Positions 18,351 to 25,401 of a stretch of 64,000 nt of DNA are shown in pieces (position 1 is the first letter of the stretch; each line of letters starts with the position of its first letter). Origin of the DNA: Methanobrevibacter sp. (GTDB lineage Archaea > Methanobacteriota > Methanobacteria > Methanobacteriales > Methanobacteriaceae). Below the pieces are notes generated by a model that had not been told where the DNA came from, made no database searches, and was given only the letters and a program-made list of their open reading frames with translations. The stretch is from assembly GCF_015062985.1 (NCBI RefSeq), contig NZ_SUTI01000003.1, forward strand, positions 81,234-145,233, read 5' to 3'. A program made the translations under genes and the position numbers.

Positions 18351-18848
18351 GTGATTTTCTTTTTGTACATTTCACTAATTTTTTATTGTTTTTTCTTGAA
18401 GATGACCCATGTGTTTTTGCGATTTTCGCTGTACATTAGTGTATTGTTATTGTTAATTAGTTGAACATTGTTTAAAATAATTAAAAGAAAAGGTTTAAAT
18501 ATACAATTGGATAAATATTTCATCAACCACTCAAAAAAAATACCGGAGGGGAAAATAATCACCATGAAAATAAAATAATTGAAGTTTATACACAAAATAA
18601 GTACAATGGTTAAAAAACTGTATAGAGTAAGGGCTCAAACAAAGCTGCAACTTCTCACCCTTACTGGCTACATAAAAAATAGATCACCAACGAGATGAGT
18701 AAATTTTAGTAACCAATTACTAATTTTATACCAAATATTATTTAATATTTACTAAAATGGCGAAGCAATATTCTAATTTAAAATTAAAATTGCATTCAAA
18801 TGGTAATGGTCATTATTTAAGGTTTTTTTTAAATAATGATGATGGTTA
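18351..18848. other. Non-coding region after integrase with inverted repeat and TATA-like site
   Basis: No convincing gene on either strand. It holds GGTTTAAATATAC at 18492-18504 (possible TATA box), a GGAGGGG ribosome binding site before a four-codon ATG ORF near 18564, and an 8-bp perfect inverted repeat AGTAAGGG / CCCTTACT at 18626-18665 whose right arm includes AACTTCTCACCCTT, repeated at 35496-35509. A 30-codon ORF at 18606-18698 has no ribosome binding site. The antisense AbrB-type gene transcribes into this region. Confidence 0.5.
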
Positions 18849-19007
18849 TTATTTTTTTCTTACAGTTACTTGTTCTTCTTTGGTATCTATAATCCATTCA
18901 ATTGTATCTCCTTTGTGTAACTCTAAAAAATCTCTCACAAATGCGGGAACAGTTGTTGTTAAGGAACCAGATACGGATTGTAGTTTTGTTTCATATTTCA
19001 ACTTCAT
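18849..19007 (-). CDS. AbrB/SpoVT-type looped-hinge helix regulator
   Basis: 52 residues, MKLKYETKLQSVSGSLTTTV then PAFVRDFLELHKGDTIEW and a basic end. This is the swapped-hairpin AbrB pattern: short strand, TTTVPAFVR in place of the usual TIPKEVR, then L.L..GD.I.W. Preceded by GGAGGT directly before the ATG, so the TTG two codons later may be the real start. It is divergent from the early operon and is the best candidate for the lysogeny repressor or a partner of it. The rightward ORF on the opposite strand here is a shadow. Confidence 0.8.
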   Translation of the reverse strand: MKLKYETKLQSVSGSLTTTVPAFVRDFLELHKGDTIEWIIDTKEEQVTVRKK

Positions 19008-19028
19008 ACCTCCAATTATATAGCTCAA

Positions 19029-19041
19029 TATATTTATAAAT
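19029..19041 (-). promoter_or_regulatory. TATA box for the AbrB-type gene
   Basis: Read leftward, TTTATAAATATAT lies 22-34 bases before the ATG, implying a nearly leaderless message. Confidence 0.45.
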
Positions 19042-19085
19042 TAATATTTGTAATGGGAAGTATATATAATTATCCATAGGGAAAC

Positions 19086-19147
19086 CTTTATATACTAAGT
19101 TATCCTATTATTATTTAAGAAGACATTTTTTCGAGCTGCAACTCGAA
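19086..19147 (+). promoter_or_regulatory. Early promoter and leader hairpin
   Basis: CTTTATATAC (19086-19095) is a strong box A for the rightward early operon. Around it TTATCC occurs twice (about 19070 and 19100), possible regulator half-sites. The predicted leader contains TTCGAG-CTGCAA-CTCGAA (19130-19147), a 6-bp perfect hairpin. Confidence 0.5.
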
Positions 19148-19184
19148 TATTGTTCTTTTTAAAAATCCAACGAGATGGTAAAAA

Positions 19185-19355
19185 ATGAATGAATTTGCCC
19201 GTATGTTGGCTAATTTTAATAAATTACCAACAGAAAAAAAGGAAAACTTCTTTAAACACTACAAAACACTTAAAGAAGAATACAAAGTAATACGAGAAGA
19301 GAACACTATCCTCAAAGAAGGATTAAACACAGTCAGAGGAGGTGCATCCGAATGA
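19185..19355 (+). CDS. Small coiled-coil phage protein, first early gene
   Basis: 56 residues, MNEFARMLANFNKLPTEKKE and a helical Lys/Glu-rich remainder, probably a coiled coil. GAGATGG upstream serves as a weak ribosome binding site. The stop overlaps the next start (ATGA). Unknown function; expected early role. Confidence 0.65.
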   Translation: MNEFARMLANFNKLPTEKKENFFKHYKTLKEEYKVIREENTILKEGLNTVRGGASE

Positions 19356-19765
19356 ACCTCACTGATTACCCATCATTTTTCGATGAACTACCAAGTCAAC
19401 CAGTCAGCTGCTACAACTGCAACAATGACTGCCCTGGAATACTACTCGACATGATCAAACACAAAGAAGCACAACAAGTAACTCCAGAAACTATTTTTAA
19501 TATGCAATTCCTAATTGGTGAAAAACTCGCTGACCGAGGATACGGTGCAGTAAACCTCGCATATGAACAAATAGACGGAGAATACCAACACGTACTTCAA
19601 TTAGAGTACACTGTTGTTAACAGATTTGTTGAAAACATGACCAGACTAGGATACACATGCAGAATACTACCTGCACATAAACCTAGATACAAATTCGTAA
19701 CCTTTGAAGGATACACACCAATGGATTTATTAAATGTGTACCATCACTTAGAGGTGATAGTATGA
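19352..19765 (+). CDS. Hypothetical early phage protein with Cys cluster
   Basis: 137 residues. SCYNCNNDCPG (19-29) suggests a small metal site near the N terminus; the remainder is an alpha/beta domain of unknown family. Coupled by ATGA overlap to both neighbours. GGAGGTG precedes its start. Confidence 0.65.
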   Translation: MNLTDYPSFFDELPSQPVSCYNCNNDCPGILLDMIKHKEAQQVTPETIFNMQFLIGEKLADRGYGAVNLAYEQIDGEYQHVLQLEYTVVNRFVENMTRLGYTCRILPAHKPRYKFVTFEGYTPMDLLNVYHHLEVIV

Positions 19766-20010
19766 AAACATTACTATCATTATTAGGTTTCGGCGTAACC
19801 AATGTTGCACCTGTTTATGATCTTCACAAAAAAGAGAAACCTAGTATGAAAGAGAAACTCAACAGTTTTGTTGAAAGAAACTTTGGTATCATAGCATTAA
19901 TCACATTGATTGTAATGTTATTCCTGTTTATTGCTGTATGTTTCTTTATTTGTGGCGTATCTGCTGTTGAATCTGGTACTGTGTACAATCATTTCCAAGA
20001 GGTGATATAA
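19762..20010 (+). CDS. Small single-pass membrane protein
   Basis: 82 residues with one strong membrane helix (about 45-70, GIIALITLIVMLFLFIAVCF) after a Lys-rich cytoplasmic segment. Part of the early operon by ATGA overlap. Such early membrane proteins may serve in superinfection exclusion; that is inference only. Confidence 0.65.
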   Translation: MKTLLSLLGFGVTNVAPVYDLHKKEKPSMKEKLNSFVERNFGIIALITLIVMLFLFIAVCFFICGVSAVESGTVYNHFQEVI

Positions 20011-20011
20011 A

Positions 20012-20896
20012 ATGGAATCTCATACTGGTTTAATGTTAACTCCTGACCATGCTCAAGTTAAAGTTGATGATGTTCCTAATGTTGAAATTGCAAAAAAACA
20101 ATGGGCAGCATATCAGGAATTATGCAGAGGCATTCTCGATGATAGTGATTATCAAAAAATCACTGTCAAACAAAGAGATGAAAACGGCCAATTTGTTCGT
20201 GTTGAAAGGGAATTCAAAAAGAAATCTGCTTGGCAAAAATTAGGTCGAGCATTTAATGTGGATACTCACATTATTGTTCATGAGTTCCAAAGGTCGAAAA
20301 ATGGTAGAATTACTGAAGCTTATTACTGTGTACGTGCATCATTACCTAATGGCCGTAGTGTTGAATCTGATGCATTATGCAGTAGGGCTGAAAAAGGTAA
20401 AAGCAATGTTAGTGATCATACAATTATTGCTACTGCAAAAACACGTGCAACCAATAGGGCCATATCTGAGTTAGTTGGTGCAGGTGAGGTTAGTAGTGAA
20501 GAGATGAGTGCTGAATATAAAGTAAGTGACGACCCTGACCATCATTACATCAACAATAACTCAACATTTAAAGGGTCAGTTTCTAATCCGGTAGGAAACT
20601 CTATTGGAAACTCTATACCTGCAGGACCTCCTAAAATAGAAGTTCCTACAATTGACATTGAAAAGGATTCTTTTGTAACTGCAGCTGAAATTGAGGAACC
20701 AAAACCTGAAGATGATCCAGTTAGAAACACTTGTCAGGAAATCAAAAACATGCTTGATGAAGAAGGAATTCCTGTAACAAAAATGAGTATGCGTATAAAA
20801 GTTGTTCAATTAATCAAGAAGGAGCTTCTTCCTGAAGAAAACAAGCCTGTTTTGTTTGATTTTATTGAGAAACATTGTCCAGAGGAGTTGGAATAA
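20012..20896 (+). CDS. Phage protein with conserved ATA-NRA-LVG motif, possible recombination/ssDNA role
   Basis: 294 residues. The conserved part is KKSAWQKLGRAFNVD (about 70-85) and ATAKTRATNRAISELVGAGE (about 150-170), a pattern I recall from archaeal and bacterial phage proteins with general resemblance to single-strand-annealing or Rad52-type proteins. The C-terminal 100 residues are a Pro/Glu-rich linker and a small helical domain. The largest early gene. The functional suggestion is weak; the family identity is by memory. Confidence 0.6.
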   Translation: MESHTGLMLTPDHAQVKVDDVPNVEIAKKQWAAYQELCRGILDDSDYQKITVKQRDENGQFVRVEREFKKKSAWQKLGRAFNVDTHIIVHEFQRSKNGRITEAYYCVRASLPNGRSVESDALCSRAEKGKSNVSDHTIIATAKTRATNRAISELVGAGEVSSEEMSAEYKVSDDPDHHYINNNSTFKGSVSNPVGNSIGNSIPAGPPKIEVPTIDIEKDSFVTAAEIEEPKPEDDPVRNTCQEIKNMLDEEGIPVTKMSMRIKVVQLIKKELLPEENKPVLFDFIEKHCPEELE

Positions 20897-21147
20897 TGAA
20901 CTCCTCCATTTTTATTCTTTACGGTGATGATGAGAAGATTATGTTTGAAGTGCCTTCAAGTAGTAATCCTGAAGAAAAGTACCGTGTTACATGGGATTTT
21001 GATAATGGTTGGTTATGTGATTGTCCAGGATGCTTAAAAGGGGGTCATCTTTGTAAACATATACTCGCTTGTGAAAGGTATATGAAGATGATGAATATGG
21101 CTTTGCTTGATGATCCAACTGTTTTTGTAGGTGGTGTCATTGGGTAA
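20896..21147 (+). CDS. SWIM-type zinc finger protein
   Basis: 83 residues; ATG 20896 overlaps the previous stop (TAATG), after GAGGAG. The motif CDCPGCLKGGHLCKHILAC (C-x-C ... C-x-H) is a SWIM zinc finger, used for DNA or protein binding. Follows the possible recombination gene, suggesting they work together in DNA handling. Confidence 0.75.
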   Translation: MNSSIFILYGDDEKIMFEVPSSSNPEEKYRVTWDFDNGWLCDCPGCLKGGHLCKHILACERYMKMMNMALLDDPTVFVGGVIG

Positions 21148-21538
21148 ACAAAGGATTCAATTAACTTTGGATTGTGATATTATTTCTGCCGCTAAAGATA
21201 AGTATCCTAGTGTATCTAATAGGGTTAATGAGTTATTGGCTATGGATATGTATGGTTCTGATGAAAAGGATGAGCTTGTTAATAGATTGCATGAGTTGAA
21301 ACTTGAAGAAAAATCGATAACTAAACGGATTTGTGAACTTGAACAGGAAGAGGTTAGAATTAAGGAAACTGGTTCTAATATTCAAGAGATTATGAATTGG
21401 ATTGTTGGTATTTATTCCAGGAATGGTGTTGTTGGTTTGAATAAAGTTGAAGAGGAATGCAAGCGTAAACATGTTTCTTTTGATGAAATTAAGCAGATTT
21501 TGGATGATGAGGGGATTGCTTATGTTAATTTTACATAA
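21140..21538 (+). CDS. Phage protein with ribbon-helix-helix-like N terminus
   Basis: 132 residues from TTG 21140 (AGGTGG upstream); GTG 21131 is possible. QRIQLTLDCDIISAAKDKYP then VSNRVNELLAM has the strand-helix-helix pattern of MetJ/Arc DNA-binding proteins, followed by a coiled coil (55-80) and a small C-terminal helical domain. It could be a second phage regulator. Last gene before a hairpin. Confidence 0.6.
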   Translation: MGKQRIQLTLDCDIISAAKDKYPSVSNRVNELLAMDMYGSDEKDELVNRLHELKLEEKSITKRICELEQEEVRIKETGSNIQEIMNWIVGIYSRNGVVGLNKVEEECKRKHVSFDEIKQILDDEGIAYVNFT

Positions 21539-21584
21539 GAAATTAAACTATTTCAAGTGTAAATTCGAGAGTACCCTGAAGGCC

Positions 21585-21620
21585 ATGTGTATTAGTGTGT
21601 ATATGCGCATTAATACACAT
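21585..21620 (+). promoter_or_regulatory. Long hairpin between early gene blocks
   Basis: ATGTGTATTA and TAATACACAT form a perfect 10-bp inverted repeat. In RNA the stem extends to 16 pairs (three G-U) closing on a 4-nt AUAU loop. It lies in the 194-base spacer before the next small-gene block; it may be an attenuator/terminator or an operator. Confidence 0.6.
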
Positions 21621-21732
21621 TCATCTCAAGATATTTTTTCAAGAGGGAAATTTTTTTTATTTTATTTTATTTATTTTAGAAAATCAATCAATCAATGATA
21701 GAATATAACAATGTTATTAAAGAGGTAAAATC

Positions 21733-21918
21733 ATGATAAAAGCAATAAGCGAACTCGAAAAATACCACAATCGCATGACCACAGTAATAAACGAACTAAA
21801 AATATTAGAAGACGGAGTAGATGCAAATTACAGTGACATAGTAACAGACTACCACTGGCTAGTAACCATACTCGAACAACGCAGAGAAACACTACAAAAA
21901 AGAGGCAGACACCTATGA
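21733..21918 (+). CDS. Small coiled-coil phage protein
   Basis: 61 residues, MIKAISELEKYHNRMTT and a helical Glu/Arg-rich body. AGAGGTAA upstream. Codons are A/C-rich, unlike the previous genes. Overlaps the next start (ATGA). Unknown function. Confidence 0.6.
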   Translation: MIKAISELEKYHNRMTTVINELKILEDGVDANYSDIVTDYHWLVTILEQRRETLQKRGRHL

Positions 21919-22061
21919 TACTCGAACAATTAAGCTTCCTCATAGGATTAATAACAGGATGTTTCATCTGTTTAATCCTTTTCTTCATCATCTTCAGGGA
22001 AGATTTCAAATCACAAAAAGAATTTGATGAACGCCAAAAAAAATACAAAAGGATGATCTAA
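21915..22061 (+). CDS. Small membrane protein
   Basis: 48 residues: one membrane helix (FLIGLITGCFICLILFFIIF) followed by a strongly charged tail. ATGA-coupled to the upstream gene. Unknown function. Confidence 0.55.
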   Translation: MILEQLSFLIGLITGCFICLILFFIIFREDFKSQKEFDERQKKYKRMI

Positions 22062-22063
22062 AA

Positions 22064-22321
22064 ATGAGCGATGATGGAATAACAATAATAACCCAAACCA
22101 CTGCTGAACGCCGACAGGAAACAATTGATCTATTCAATCAAATAAGACCATACCTGGACAAAAATTACACGTATAGTCAAGCAATACGAATCGTGAAAAA
22201 CTTACCCCCGAGGGCAAACAGGTATTGTCAAGCATGGTACCGTGATGTGGTGGCCTACGGTGAAAGTCAAGGATACAAGTATGAGGATTACAGTGGTAAA
22301 AGAAAGGTGGAAAATTTATGA
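22064..22321 (+). CDS. Hypothetical small phage protein
   Basis: 85 residues with a helical ERRQETIDLFNQIRPYLDK region and YSQAIRIVKNLPPRANR, which resembles a helix-turn-helix of unknown type. Start follows the previous stop by two bases; the end overlaps the next ATG. Function not recognised. Confidence 0.6.
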   Translation: MSDDGITIITQTTAERRQETIDLFNQIRPYLDKNYTYSQAIRIVKNLPPRANRYCQAWYRDVVAYGESQGYKYEDYSGKRKVENL

Positions 22322-22401
22322 TTTGTAAATGGTTTAGTCAAGGTTTATGCGTTATATTTGATGTTGAATGTTGTGGTTGTTGTGGGGTGAGAGAATGTTA
22401 A
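22318..22401 (+). CDS. Very small Cys-rich protein
   Basis: 27 residues, MICKWFSQGLC followed by ECCGCCGVREC: seven cysteines. It is coupled by ATG overlap on both sides. Short, so uncertain, but the cysteine pattern could bind zinc. Confidence 0.4.
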   Translation: MICKWFSQGLCVIFDVECCGCCGVREC

Positions 22402-22538
22402 CAGTAAGTGAATGGTTAGGAAACTTTTCAAAGAATTATAGTGTGCAGCATTTTGATGATATTGAATCAGGAATTTTTGTTGCTAAGGTGAAAGAGGATG
22501 TATATTTATTGAAACATGTGGAGGTTAAAAAGTCATAA
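22395..22538 (+). CDS. Hypothetical small phage protein
   Basis: 47 residues, MLTVSEWLGNFSKNYSVQHF then a short beta-rich end. GGGTGAGAG is a good ribosome binding site. Function unknown. Confidence 0.5.
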   Translation: MLTVSEWLGNFSKNYSVQHFDDIESGIFVAKVKEDVYLLKHVEVKKS

Positions 22539-22648
22539 CTATTTTTTCAGTTCCAATGAAGCAACATATTGTTTGTGGAGGAATAAAAAAAAATGGTTCT
22601 ACAGCTTGTTCATCTCCATTCCAAGTTTTTGTATGGAGTTGAAAAATT

Positions 22649-22702
22649 TGTGATTAACTCTTAACTCTTAAAAAGGTGGGAATTAGGTAGGAGTTAATCA
22701 CA
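22649..22702. promoter_or_regulatory. 12-bp inverted repeat with 30-base spacer
   Basis: TGTGATTAACTC (22649-22660) and GAGTTAATCACA (22691-22702) are perfect inverted copies in the 192-base gap before the next small gene. TTAACTC also follows directly. A possible operator or RNA switch; no gene of confidence lies in the gap (a 28-codon ORF at 22556-22642 lacks a ribosome binding site). Confidence 0.5.
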
Positions 22703-22730
22703 CTTCAAAATTATAACTAGGTGATTGATA

Positions 22731-22913
22731 ATGAATGGACCAAAAGAAACCGAGGAAATAGCAATTGATTTTCTAATACATGATGTGTTAATTATCAAAG
22801 CCGAATCTTTAAGAGATCGTAAAATTTACAAGTATGCTGCTTACCTGGAAAAACAATTAATGAAAATCAAAAACAGGGAAGCAATATTGGATTTAGGAGT
22901 GCCATTAAAATGA
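22731..22913 (+). CDS. Small helical phage protein
   Basis: 60 residues from ATG 22731 with GGTGAT six bases upstream. Sequence is helical and charged (KETEEIAIDF...IYKYAAYLEKQLMKIKNRE). ATGA overlap with the next gene. Unknown. Confidence 0.6.
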   Translation: MNGPKETEEIAIDFLIHDVLIIKAESLRDRKIYKYAAYLEKQLMKIKNREAILDLGVPLK

Positions 22914-23098
22914 CTGAAATTATAGTTTGCGGATTATCAATGGAGATGAGATTAGCAGAAGAAATGGGATGGGTTGGCAAATGTAGAGGTTGTTTATATT
23001 GTGATAATATAACAAATTTCGGATTGGCAACTTGTCAAAAAAAAGGAAAAGTAAATGAGAAGAAGAACTGTGAAGATTGGATTGTAGACCATAGGTGA
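22910..23098 (+). CDS. Small Cys-rich zinc-ribbon-like protein
   Basis: 62 residues with CRGCLYC (24-30), ATC and NCEDW, four to five cysteines placed like a small zinc ribbon. Found in many phage early regions. Unknown role. Confidence 0.55.
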   Translation: MTEIIVCGLSMEMRLAEEMGWVGKCRGCLYCDNITNFGLATCQKKGKVNEKKNCEDWIVDHR

Positions 23099-23103
23099 TT
23101 TGA

Positions 23104-23238
23104 ATGACTGAAGAATGTGCAAGATGCGGATATCCAATCGAAAAAACAAGCAGATTTGTAATAATTGATGATGAACCATATTGCATGACTTGTTATGAAT
23201 TAATCACATCATTTAGGGAAGATGATATGAATGACTGA
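23104..23238 (+). CDS. Small two-CxxC zinc protein
   Basis: 44 residues: CARCGYPI and CMTCYELI give two CxxC pairs 23 residues apart, a likely zinc ribbon. GGTGATTTGA upstream. Overlaps the next small gene. Confidence 0.55.
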   Translation: MTEECARCGYPIEKTSRFVIIDDEPYCMTCYELITSFREDDMND

Positions 23239-23350
23239 ATTACTGATGTTTCCATTAACATTACTTATGAGTATTATTGGAAGTGTTGTATGCACAATTT
23301 TACTTTTATTCATTATTGCATATTTATTCAATAAACTGGAAGGTGAGTGA
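23231..23350 (+). CDS. Very small membrane protein
   Basis: 39 residues, essentially one long hydrophobic helix (MFPLTLLMSIIGSVVCTILL and on) with a short charged tail. Coupled to both neighbours. Confidence 0.5.
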   Translation: MTELLMFPLTLLMSIIGSVVCTILLLFIIAYLFNKLEGE

Positions 23351-23542
23351 ATGACTGAAAAACGATTAATTGTTCGTGATGGGGATTATGCTTGGATTGA
23401 TACAACTACTGGATATGTAGTTGAAGTTGAAGATGCTTTTGATTTGATTAATCAACTTCATGATGAGAATGAGCAGTTAAAATCTCAATTAAGAAACCTA
23501 CGAAAATTAGCAAATGAATTATACATGGAGGGAATCGAATGA
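23351..23542 (+). CDS. Small phage protein with coiled coil
   Basis: 63 residues. N-terminal beta part with RDGDYAWIDTTTG, then a leucine-zipper-like helix INQLHDENEQLKSQLRNLRK. Its start directly follows the previous stop and GGTGAG. Confidence 0.55.
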   Translation: MTEKRLIVRDGDYAWIDTTTGYVVEVEDAFDLINQLHDENEQLKSQLRNLRKLANELYMEGIE

Positions 23543-23793
23543 GAGGCAGATACCGCTACGATACAGGAAGCATCATAGACACAAAAGAACATAAAGTACT
23601 AACTGTTAGACAAGCAGTAAACCGATTAAACAAACAAGATGCTTTAATTGAATCAAAAAGAGATACAATTCAGTTCCATGTTGATGGATACAATAAAATA
23701 AAACAAACCATCGAAGAAGCTTACAAAACAGAACGAACCGAACTCGGAAAAAGTGTGCTAAAACAATTAGCCGAAAATTTAGAGATACTATGA
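23539..23793 (+). CDS. Small helical phage protein
   Basis: 84 residues, basic N terminus MRGRYRYDTGS followed by long helix. A/C-rich codons. ATGA overlaps on both sides. It resembles the preceding gene in layout (short strand part, then coil), which may mean a shared origin. Confidence 0.55.
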   Translation: MRGRYRYDTGSIIDTKEHKVLTVRQAVNRLNKQDALIESKRDTIQFHVDGYNKIKQTIEEAYKTERTELGKSVLKQLAENLEIL

Positions 23794-23945
23794 AACATCA
23801 AGAATGGGTACTATCACAATTCAACGTATGTGAAATAAAAGAGGGCAGATTCCATGGATGGATTTGCTTTCGAACACCACTTGCAGATTACCGAATCAGC
23901 AGGGAGGATTGGGAATGCATCAAGGAGAAGATCAACAAAGTATAA
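23790..23945 (+). CDS. Small phage protein
   Basis: 51 residues, MKHQEWVLSQFNVCEIKE, aromatic-rich, ending in a helix EDWECIKEKINKV. ATGA-coupled to upstream gene; its end overlaps the next start by 31 bases in another frame. Confidence 0.5.
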   Translation: MKHQEWVLSQFNVCEIKEGRFHGWICFRTPLADYRISREDWECIKEKINKV

Positions 23946-24103
23946 TTGAATATCATTTATGCAGTGAATGTCGAGAAGCTTTGAGTGTACCGACAGATTC
24001 TGCTTTCACTAGTTGGGAACTGGTCTGTAAAAGTAAAAGAAAAGAATGCAATCACCGTGGTGGGTTAACAAACTGCCCCCAATTCCAGGAGAAAACCATA
24101 TAA
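23915..24103 (+). CDS. Small Cys/His protein, possible zinc site
   Basis: 62 residues from ATG 23915, chosen because GGGAGG lies at proper distance. HLCSEC, VCKSKRKECNH and TNCPQF supply five cysteines and a histidine. Unknown role. Confidence 0.5.
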   Translation: MHQGEDQQSIIEYHLCSECREALSVPTDSAFTSWELVCKSKRKECNHRGGLTNCPQFQEKTI

Positions 24104-24109
24104 ATAATT

Positions 24110-24430
24110 ATGTTGCTTAAAAAAAATATCAAATACAAAGATGGAACAATACAAACACAATTCTACCTTAGCAAATGCAAGTATTGTGGAAAACTATTTA
24201 TAAAATTCCAAAACAAAACTTTATATTGTAAAGATGAATGTAAAAACAAAAGCACCCAAGACAACAAAGCAGCATACCAAAGAAAACGCCGAAAACAAAT
24301 CCGAGAAGGACACCTAATAAGCAACGAAACAGAGAAAATAGGTACAATTCATTTCCCTAAAAAGATTGGTGATTGGATAGAAGAACGAAAAAGAATAAAA
24401 TACGCAAAAAGAAAAGCAGGGATAATATGA
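24110..24430 (+). CDS. Basic zinc-finger protein
   Basis: 106 residues. CKYCGKLF (about 24) and YCKDECKN (about 39) form a treble-clef-like finger followed directly by basic AAYQRKRRKQIREG, a layout common in nucleic-acid-binding viral proteins. ATGA overlap with the next gene. Confidence 0.6.
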   Translation: MLLKKNIKYKDGTIQTQFYLSKCKYCGKLFIKFQNKTLYCKDECKNKSTQDNKAAYQRKRRKQIREGHLISNETEKIGTIHFPKKIGDWIEERKRIKYAKRKAGII

Positions 24431-24708
24431 TAGATGAAACTAAATATCCAGAATACAGAGAAAAAGTCTATAACTTTATCAATTCAACAATTATTCCAAA
24501 ATACCCGGAAATCAAATCATGCAAAATGCATGTTTTACCGAAAGAGTTAATTGCTAATGTTGAATTTATATTTAATTTAAATCGTTCAGTATCAGGAGAT
24601 GAATTATCTCAGTTAAAGTGGAATGTTGAACATGATTTGTATCCTTTTGTAGATTCTTTAAATATTGATGGTCCTTATATGACTAGGGTTATTCTTATTT
24701 TTTTATAA
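24427..24708 (+). CDS. Hypothetical early phage protein
   Basis: 93 residues from ATG 24427 (the longer frame at 24373 is inside the preceding gene). Alpha/beta composition with no recognisable motif. Last of the linked early genes; a 19-bp word shared with 35411-35429 follows the stop. Confidence 0.6.
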   Translation: MIDETKYPEYREKVYNFINSTIIPKYPEIKSCKMHVLPKELIANVEFIFNLNRSVSGDELSQLKWNVEHDLYPFVDSLNIDGPYMTRVILIFL

Positions 24709-24714
24709 TTTCAT

Positions 24715-24733
24715 CTATTTTTCCACCTTTTAT
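24715..24733. repeat. 19-bp repeat, copy 1
   Basis: CTATTTTTCCACCTTTTAT is present here and again at 35411-35429, each time directly after a gene block. CCACCTTTTAT resembles a BRE/TATA pair; the T-run before it resembles an archaeal terminator. Confidence 0.55.
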
Positions 24734-24798
24734 TATTGAAGGATATTTATTTAAAGGTTAGACTATAATTTAGGTTTTGGGTTGAAAATGAGAGTGAG

Positions 24799-24957
24799 AT
24801 GAAAGTTGATCCATTGAAAAATATGAAACACGCTAACACTATGTGTTGGTACTGTAAAAGTACATCTACTCGCTTCGACGAACAACGTGGTGAAATATTC
24901 TGTGAAAAATGCGGAACAATAATCCACAGAGTAAACGATGTACTAATGATAATATAG
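24799..24957 (+). CDS. Stand-alone TFB-like zinc ribbon
   Basis: 52 residues. C16-x2-C19-x15-C35-x2-C38 with DEQRGEIFCEKCGTII reproduces the spacing and key residues of the N-terminal zinc ribbon of archaeal transcription factor B (D-E-x-R-G-E-x-x-C). No B-reader, B-linker or cyclin folds follow: the protein stops 14 residues later. GAGTGAG is a weak ribosome binding site. In TFB this ribbon docks on the RNA polymerase dock domain, so a free viral ribbon could compete with or replace TFB. The fold is well supported; the effect on host transcription is inference. Confidence 0.8.
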   Translation: MKVDPLKNMKHANTMCWYCKSTSTRFDEQRGEIFCEKCGTIIHRVNDVLMII

Positions 24958-25015
24958 ATGGTTGAACTTTATACATAACCTTTTAAGCTTCACCAAAATC
25001 ATGGTGTGGTTTAAA

Positions 25016-25072
25016 ATGGAACATTTTGTCACGATTGCAATGCTTACTGCCATTTTAAGTGGTTTCTCTTAA
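25016..25072 (+). CDS. Possible mini-ORF, hydrophobic 18-residue peptide
   Basis: ATG preceded by GGTGTGG at seven bases and by its own TATA box 40 bases upstream; the product MEHFVTIAMLTAILSGFS is hydrophobic. It may be a leader peptide or a chance ORF. Confidence 0.25.
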   Translation: MEHFVTIAMLTAILSGFS

Positions 25073-25401
25073 AATTTTCATCGATATAATTTCATTTTTT
25101 GTACTCCAGAGGATATATTAAAAAAACGGGAATTAAAAATAGGGGATTAATACTAGGATTCTCACAAAAAAAATCAACCCAAACCTACGGATATTATTTT
25201 TTTTTCTAAACTTTTAATTAAAGTTCCTTCAAAAAAAATCATTTAGCAAATTTCATTCAAAAAATAAGATAGAGGATACATGAAAAAAAGGAGGAAAAAA
25301 ACAGGAATAGTTTTATCCTCCTTTTAATCTCTTCTAAAAAAAAGAATAAAGGAATTTTTTTCTTTTGGGAGGGTTTTCATACTTTTTTCATAATAAAATA
25401 T

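Noticed and set aside
18383..18595. Leftward 70-codon ORF after the integrase
   Set aside because: Hydrophobic low-complexity translation, no ribosome binding site, overlaps the TATA-like region.
18757..19023. Rightward 88-codon ORF
   Set aside because: It is antisense to the AbrB-type gene, which has a recognisable fold and GGAGGT; the rightward product is low-complexity.
20012..20896. Firm call as Rad52/Erf single-strand annealing protein
   Set aside because: Only a partial pattern is visible; kept as a possibility.
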